Below are positions 58,001 to 64,000 of a DNA stretch of 64,000 bases, piece after piece. Below the pieces are notes generated by a model that saw only the letters and a list, made by a program, of their open reading frames with translations, searched no databases and had not been told where the DNA came from. Made by a program: the position numbers and the translations under genes. The stretch's first letter is position 1, and each line of letters begins with the position of its first letter. Origin of the DNA: Vanessa cardui (Eukaryota > Arthropoda > Insecta > Lepidoptera > Nymphalidae); NCBI RefSeq assembly GCF_905220365.1, contig NC_061129.1, positions 11,842,803 to 11,906,802 of the forward strand. Reading direction: 5' to 3'.

Positions 58001-61000
58001 ATTTAAAATAAGCATCATTGTATAGGTTCACCAATACATTAACATAATTTCATTGTATGTTTCACATTCCTAAGCAAATATAAAAGCAAGCAAGTCAGTA
58101 TCAATTAAGCGTTCAAACAGACAAGTCATTCTCATTACCTAAACGCGATACTCACAAACTAGCTGGTCTCCATAAAACTATCAATTCTAAATGGTGTGTG
58201 GTTCCAAACCCATACTATCATTTTATTATGTTTTTGTTTTATTTTTAATTTGTTAAAACAAAATCAATGAGCTAAAACTTAAGTTTGTCTTTTAACTTGA
58301 GAAGAATCTTTATACCCAGATCCTAATTCCATCGTGAAATCAGTTTAACAGAGTTAAGATCATATTTTTTAAGTTAATTGTATAATTCATATTTGCATTT
58401 TTTTTTGTAAATGAGGCAGTCAGAATAATAAAAATATTGCCCTTAGGTTTTTTTGTATAAAGTTTGTTCATAATAAATTGTAAAAAAAAACAATTGAATG
58501 TAAAATTTAACAAGAATGTAATAATATTAAGCATAAAAATTAAAGCTTATTAAATTAAGGTCTGTTTTTTGTTTAAAAAAAAATTATTTCAGTTCTTAAT
58601 TTATTATACAAAAATATTATTATAACAAATTAGATGAAGAAAGGAATAAAAGATATTGAGTCATATTAATACAGTTACTAAATACCATAGGGACATACAA
58701 TACCAAGATTAATAAAAAACAAGGCCTTTTGTGTATAATAAAATAATTTTATTATTCTTATGATTGATGTTCAATTGAGATTTTCCTCTGAAAATTTGCA
58801 GGAAGGTTTGATAGTTTCCTGGTCTAGCTCGCTTGAGGTACCCAATCCCAGCTGGTCTGATCAGCTCTTTGCCAGCATGGTTGATATACAACTTTTGATA
58901 AGTTGTCTACCTGTAGAGATTATGAGACTTATTAAAGAACAGAAGTTTACTGGATAGAAAATACAATCCATTCTGAAATATGTATTGTGGAATTCATAAA
59001 ACAAACATTTCATCAGAGGCGTTGGATTGAATTCTAATTGCAATATTAGCAATACCAAAAAGTTACATATGCAAAATAAAAATAGTTTTATTTAAATGAG
59101 GACTTTACTTTCACATTTTAAATCTAAGCAAATACATCTGCTGCTATTCAATTCCAAACTAAAAGAAAATAAAAATAGTTAAATTACATGCTTAATAATT
59201 TAGTTAATTTTTTTGTCTTATCAATTCAAAAATAACATTATTAATTTATGCTTCCTCTAAGAATTTAATTTTACTTTGTATTAGTAATGTAAACTTATTT
59301 TACTAAAAGAAAGGAATACCAATAACAACCATAGGAAATAACAATAAAGAAAGCTGTTGAGCACAAAGATGAGCTTTCTCTTCAATATTTTTGTCAAGAG
59401 AATAGAAATTGTATGACATTTATAAAATTTTAAATAGATTGGTTTATTTAAAATTGTTTAAGGGAGATCAACAAGGTCTTGTACACATCTGTACAGAGGT
59501 GCAAAGTAACAGACAACATTTAATCTTGTATCACAAAATACGCAAAATTTTACATAGGTAACTTAGGTATAAAGAATGAATTAAATTTTCCACACTTTAA
59601 TATTAAAAAATATCCCAACAAAAGATTACATTAAAAAATGTAAAACATAGCAGAGAAATAAACATACTTACTATTTAATTTCCTTTTAATTGTCTTATGG
59701 TGGAAAGAACTAAACTTTCAATTTGCAATGGTCAGTAGCAATGTCGCAAAATAGTAGTCCAACTAAAAGTAAGTTGCAAAAACTGTTAAATCTAAAACTT
59801 ATGATTCATAAAACAAACTCGTAAAACAAGACCGAAAAGTTGCAAAAAAATTGTAAACAAATACATAAATGTCACATTGCAGGGTTTAATTTTAATTTAT
59901 CTTGATTGGATATAGGCAATGATACTAGACCATACAGCCTTGTCTTTACAGTAAGATTCTGATAGATGGATAGAAAAGATACCTACTATTTTGAAACTGA
60001 AAAATAATTTGTTTTGATAAAACTTATTTGTTTTTATTCTATTGTTGAATGTAAATTAATAACACTGACTCCTTTCTTCCCAAAAAAAAAATTTTAAAAT
60101 GCACTTCTAATTCTTGGTTCTGGTAGCCGGAATTTCAAGTTGATGGCCTGTTTTTAATGTTTAATAGATTCGTGTGTCATATTACTTTATAGAAATAGTT
60201 AAATGTTGAATACATTAGTCATACACGTAAATTACGTACCTAGGCATCTAAACATGCCGTGTGCCTAAACAAAACGATTTAACCTTTTATCATTTTAATA
60301 CGGTCAGTTTTATGCTTTGATAAGTAGGAGTATGAAGGCGTTGTGGTTTACCTATGTACCTACATAATGAGTCACGATTAATATTATTACGGCTTTTGAT
60401 GGATAGGCCGGCCAGATCAAATGTTGACAAGTTTTTAATTTATTGTGATTATCGGATTTTAGTTATTGTTCGATTAAATAACTCATTAGTTTACCTTGAA
60501 TAAGATAAATTAAAGTAAAGTAATAGTAGTACAAGCAGTTTTACTAAAAAAAAGATTAGGTATTGATAATAATCATATTGTCTTTTGTTCATAAATAATT
60601 AAATAGGTACCTTATTTTAACTTAGATTGTTAAAATTGAGAAATATTTATTTTCTTGTTCGTAATTAACTTTCATTTAGCTTTATAGCTTTTTTTAAACG
60701 ACTTAAAATTGCGGTTTTTAATTTGTCGGGACTTTTTTATGTAGGTAGGTATGTTACGGAATCTCAAAGACGGTTTGACCGATTATGAAAATTCTTTTTT
60801 ATTTCAAAGTATACTTAACAGTCGGTCTCATTATCAGGAGTCGAGGATCCTATTATCAGATAGGATCCGGGAGATTAGGTACATAGTTTAAGAAAAGGTA
60901 TAAAATAATAATTAACTTTACTATGTTATACGAATACCAAATAACTAAATAATCTTTTGCAAATTAATTAGTCAAGTGTTTAAATTGGAACATGAGACTG

Positions 61001-61777
61001 AACATCACTTTTTGCTCGGCACTTCAGAGTAAAAATTTCCGGGAATCCTAATTCCGGACGTAAACATAAAATACAAACATTCACACTATGATAAACATTC
61101 GTCATCGTAGCCACGAGAGGAACAAAATCTGTTACATCCTGCAAACATTTGCGCGTCGCTGTGTCAGTTAAACTGATAATACGAAGACGTATAGCGAAGC
61201 GTGTGGGCGGCGCGAAACCCTTCTACGCGCTTTCCGAAAACCGCTGGCGGGTTATTCTTTGAAATTAATTTATTTAAACAATATTTTTGTTTTTTCATTA
61301 AAAAGTTATGTAATCTATTTTTAACAAAGTAGATGCAATCTATGCATACTAAATGAAGTTCCAATCAGAAAGGCACCTGATAATGTTCAGTATTAAATGA
61401 AAAACTGATAAATTTCAAAATATTTGTATTGAGAACAATGACTCCACACGCCAATAATGACGACAGCTGGGATTATAATGACGCAATGTTGCACAAAATG
61501 ATTTAAAGGCTTTAAAAATACGGTAGTAGACAAGAATTTGTTACTAAATCAATTATTTACCGAATTATAAAACAACCAATTATATTTTAATAGAAAGATA
61601 AACAAAACAGCAATTTAATAATGCAAATGGGATACTTTTGTCGCTTGACGTCCAATTCAGCAAGAGCGACAAGCACATAATTTTTGGTAATAAAAAATCA
61701 CAGACAATCATAATTCAAATATTTAAGTATTCAATAAAACCTTCCAAATGCAAGATATACACACAATTACAAAGCAA
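57979..61777. other. Intergenic or giant intron; no supported gene
   Basis: AT-rich. A 65-codon plus-strand frame (58760-58957) is not recognised. CpG frequency rises at about 61120-61250, which could be a promoter or old repeat. I looked here specifically for the missing carboxypeptidase-2 blocks (oxyanion loop, IDNPVG, GESYAG) and found none. Confidence 0.4.
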
Positions 61778-61818
61778 CAGTCATAATCGGGATGATTTAA
61801 TCATCCCGATTATGACTG
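61778..61818. repeat. Perfect palindrome, 20-bp arms, 1-nt spacer
   Basis: Arm 61778-61797 is the exact reverse complement of 61799-61818. It lies 79 bp beyond the stop of the large minus-strand frame, so it could be part of that gene's 3' end. Confidence 0.97.
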
Positions 61819-61896
61819 AGTGCATTTTTTGCTCGTAGACTTACATTTTTTGATTTTTTAAATTAATATCGTTGGGATCAACATATAAACCTGATT

Positions 61897-64000
61897 TTAC
61901 TGACGTGGAATCTTGTTAGTGACATCAATAAGAATATCGGATAAAACAGTGATTTTATTTTGAAGTGCAAATGGAAATTTACTCTTAGTATTTTTCAAAG
62001 GAACTACAGAAGCATCAATATTAGTATTCTGATTCACAGATAAGTTATTTATAAAACCCAGATGTTTGCCATGGGAGCAAATTTCACCAACGTCACATAA
62101 GAAACAACTCATATTTCTCATAGTGATTCTAGGGTTAAATTTATCCCATAAGACTTGGTGCACGGCAAGAGTACCTCTAAATGGTTTCAATGATTCAGGA
62201 ATTAACTTTTCCCTCTGAATGATATCCTCTTCTGAAACACTTTTAATTGTAATATTTTCTAATCTCGATTCCATAAGTTCGTAAAACTGATCAAAATTTC
62301 CAACATCTGTACCAAAATGAACCGTCTGATCAGCTAATCTTTTAAGTGTGGCACCTACGCCGTCTGGAGCACCCTTGCCGTGGCCAGCTTCAGAATAGTT
62401 CCACGTTATTCTGGTTATGTTGGAGTGTTGTGACGATAACTGACTGATTATATAAAACATATACTTGTTACGATATTGCGACGATGGAGAGTCGGATAAG
62501 AAATGAATAGTATCAACGAATTGATTAAGTTCTATAACTTTGTCGAGCACAGGTAACAAATGTGCCCAAATTGATGCAGCGTCATGTCGAAGACATGGAC
62601 TAAGGGTACACATTGATGTGGGAGTAACTTGACCAGTTATAAAACTATGGGTATATATTACAACGGTGTGAAGCGATACTTGTTGTCGACTCCCTCCAAA
62701 GTGAAAAGATTGAACTTCTTTAGCATATTTTAAATTATAATTTTCAGAAAAATCGACGTGTATGATTGCTTCATGAATATTTAAATTAGTCTTAAGTGAT
62801 TTTATCGCTTTATATTGGTTAATAATTTTGTAGATATGGTTAAAGTACTTTGGTAGTTCTTCTTCTAATTTGGAAGTAGCTTCTAAAGGTTTCAATTCGA
62901 TTTTTTGTTTTACTGTTAAAACTTGTATTTTGGCACCATCTTTTTGTTTAACTCTCTGCCATTGAAAAAATATTAAATTATGTTCATTATTAAATGGTTT
63001 GTAAGCAATGTGACGTGTTGCACAAGATTGGCACATTCTTTGCAAGCATTCTGTGTTGTTTGTATCACAACACAGTGTGGTTAATATATCTTGCGGTTTT
63101 TTTTCATCAATTATAGATGCCTTATTCAAAGCACTCACCAACAGTTCCATATTTATATGAGTAATACACATGCATGTATCTCGGTTAGCCGGTTTGGGGT
63201 GCAATACCCAAAAAGGTCGGTTTTTGCAGAAAAATGAATAATGGATTCTATTTTTGGTATCATTTATGAATATTTTGTATAAATCAATTAATGGAGCTGT
63301 CAGATATCGCTTTTGCATTCTTTTTTTATTCCTTGAAATAAATTCTTTTTTTCCTGCAGCAATGGTGCTATTTGCGTCGTCACAATAAAATGATATGATT
63401 GCATTTTTTATTTCAGATAAGCTCTTTTTACGGTATGTGCTCTTGGATGAAAAATTTCGTTCTTTAGGTGGCTTGCTGTTTATTATTTTATTTCGGTCTT
63501 CATCTGGTAAATTTTGTATGAACTCGAGTTTATTCCGTAGATTAGTTATAGTTTTTCGTTGTGATTCATTCTTCTTTTTTAATGATTTAATTATAGATAT
63601 CAATACCTTCCTTTTTTTAAATTCCGTATATCTAATTTTTCTGACTGTACGTTTGACGACTTGGCATTCACAATCGTGTTGCAAAGGATCCCCCTCATTA
63701 AGACTATTATCAGCATCGTTAAGCAAATTCGGAACCGCGACTGCATTAACTTGGATTGTCTCTATTGTCGCATCTTTATACAAATTTTCTTTTTGTCTGT
63801 CACGATAGTTTTTTGAATTTTTTTTCCATCTTCTTCTTTGTTCTCTCTGAGATCTGGGAGTTCGATCTTTGATCTGAAGAATCTTCTTTTCTTCCTTTGT
63901 TTTAAGATATTGTTTCCTTCTTTTTTCTTTTTCAACCGCTAGGAGCTCCGGATCATTTTTAATTTCCTGATAGCGTCTTCTTTTACACAAACGTTGGCTT
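61897..64000 (-). CDS. Large single-exon protein with probable DDE triad (unclassified transposase-like), 5' partial
   Basis: Open from the window edge to a stop at 61897-61899, about 700 residues, no in-frame ATG near the edge, so the N terminus is outside. Numbering from the codon at 63990: a basic Lys/Arg-rich N part (1-70), a coiled-coil-like Lys-rich stretch (about 125-160), and a Cys cluster LCCDTNNTECLQRMCQSC (306-323). The core carries D413 in IIHVDFSENY, D500 in IHFLSDSPSSQYRNK and E534 in WNYSEAGHGKGAPDGVG, 33 residues between the last two, then LKRLADQTV. A C-terminal Cys/His patch (CFLCDVGEICSHGKH, 629-643) follows. I recall similar unnamed proteins in insect genomes but cannot name the superfamily. 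Intronless and intact, so a recent transposon or a domesticated gene. Transposase function is inference. Confidence 0.7.
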   Translation of the reverse strand, partial: SQRLCKRRRYQEIKNDPELLAVEKEKRRKQYLKTKEEKKILQIKDRTPRSQREQRRRWKKNSKNYRDRQKENLYKDATIETIQVNAVAVPNLLNDADNSLNEGDPLQHDCECQVVKRTVRKIRYTEFKKRKVLISIIKSLKKKNESQRKTITNLRNKLEFIQNLPDEDRNKIINSKPPKERNFSSKSTYRKKSLSEIKNAIISFYCDDANSTIAAGKKEFISRNKKRMQKRYLTAPLIDLYKIFINDTKNRIHYSFFCKNRPFWVLHPKPANRDTCMCITHINMELLVSALNKASIIDEKKPQDILTTLCCDTNNTECLQRMCQSCATRHIAYKPFNNEHNLIFFQWQRVKQKDGAKIQVLTVKQKIELKPLEATSKLEEELPKYFNHIYKIINQYKAIKSLKTNLNIHEAIIHVDFSENYNLKYAKEVQSFHFGGSRQQVSLHTVVIYTHSFITGQVTPTSMCTLSPCLRHDAASIWAHLLPVLDKVIELNQFVDTIHFLSDSPSSQYRNKYMFYIISQLSSQHSNITRITWNYSEAGHGKGAPDGVGATLKRLADQTVHFGTDVGNFDQFYELMESRLENITIKSVSEEDIIQREKLIPESLKPFRGTLAVHQVLWDKFNPRITMRNMSCFLCDVGEICSHGKHLGFINNLSVNQNTNIDASVVPLKNTKSKFPFALQNKITVLSDILIDVTNKIPRQ

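Noticed and set aside
58760..58957. 65-codon plus-strand frame as a gene
   Set aside because: Isolated in AT-rich DNA, no recognisable family, no splice context.
1..64000. CRISPR arrays, operons, rRNA or prokaryotic elements
   Set aside because: No regularly spaced direct repeats of that kind; the intron-rich genes and SINE/LINE content are those of an insect nucleus.

Overview
The window looks like nuclear DNA of a butterfly or moth, probably a nymphalid. It is AT-rich, its genes have many introns with GT-AG junctions, and it is littered with tRNA-derived SINEs, SINE-like repeats, RTE- and R1-type LINE debris and MITEs of the lepidopteran kind. The family-level guess rests on one SINE type that I recognise from memory; nothing was searched. 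I spliced the genes by hand, using conserved protein families and GT-AG junctions with matching phase.

Layout. (1) 557-1194 (+): the last two exons of myosin VIIa. (2) About 1.2-14.6 kb: gene-free, but it holds a 2.2 kb TTAA-flanked DNA transposon with 22-bp inverted ends (2529-4731), a rearranged SINE carrying two perfect palindromes (8540-8848), other SINEs and a hairpin. (3) 14682-22990 (-): Suppressor of Hairless, the Notch-pathway DNA-binding protein, in four exons; a 10-bp minisatellite touches its stop codon. (4) 22991-23971: a head-to-head promoter interval with three matches to the Su(H) binding consensus. (5) 23972-28712 (+): XPG/ERCC5 (mus201), the nucleotide-excision-repair endonuclease, seven exons. 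(6) 30262-39013 (-): TM9SF2, a nine-pass Golgi/endosome protein, nine exons, with introns heavily invaded by SINE, LINE and MITE copies.

(7) 41535-46077 (-): a complete serine carboxypeptidase (S10, CPVL-like), nine exons, full Ser-Asp-His triad. (8) 51536-55755 (-): the 3' half of a paralogous serine carboxypeptidase with a C-terminal transmembrane anchor; its 5' exons, including the one for the nucleophilic serine, are not visible in the window. (9) 56539-58000 (+): a mariner-superfamily transposon with an intact DUF4817/DD41D transposase reading frame but no visible right end. (10) 61897 to the window edge (-): a single-exon reading frame of about 700 codons with a probable DDE triad and Cys clusters, probably an unclassified transposase or a domesticated derivative.

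The host genes do not form a functional pathway; the only likely regulatory link is the shared Su(H)/mus201 promoter interval. The two carboxypeptidases are tandem paralogues with matching exon phases. The main candidates for something new are the Su(H)-site cluster upstream of Su(H) itself, the large TTAA element, the DDE-like single-exon protein, the membrane-anchored carboxypeptidase, and a recurring class of near-perfect palindromes with spacers of 1-7 nt.
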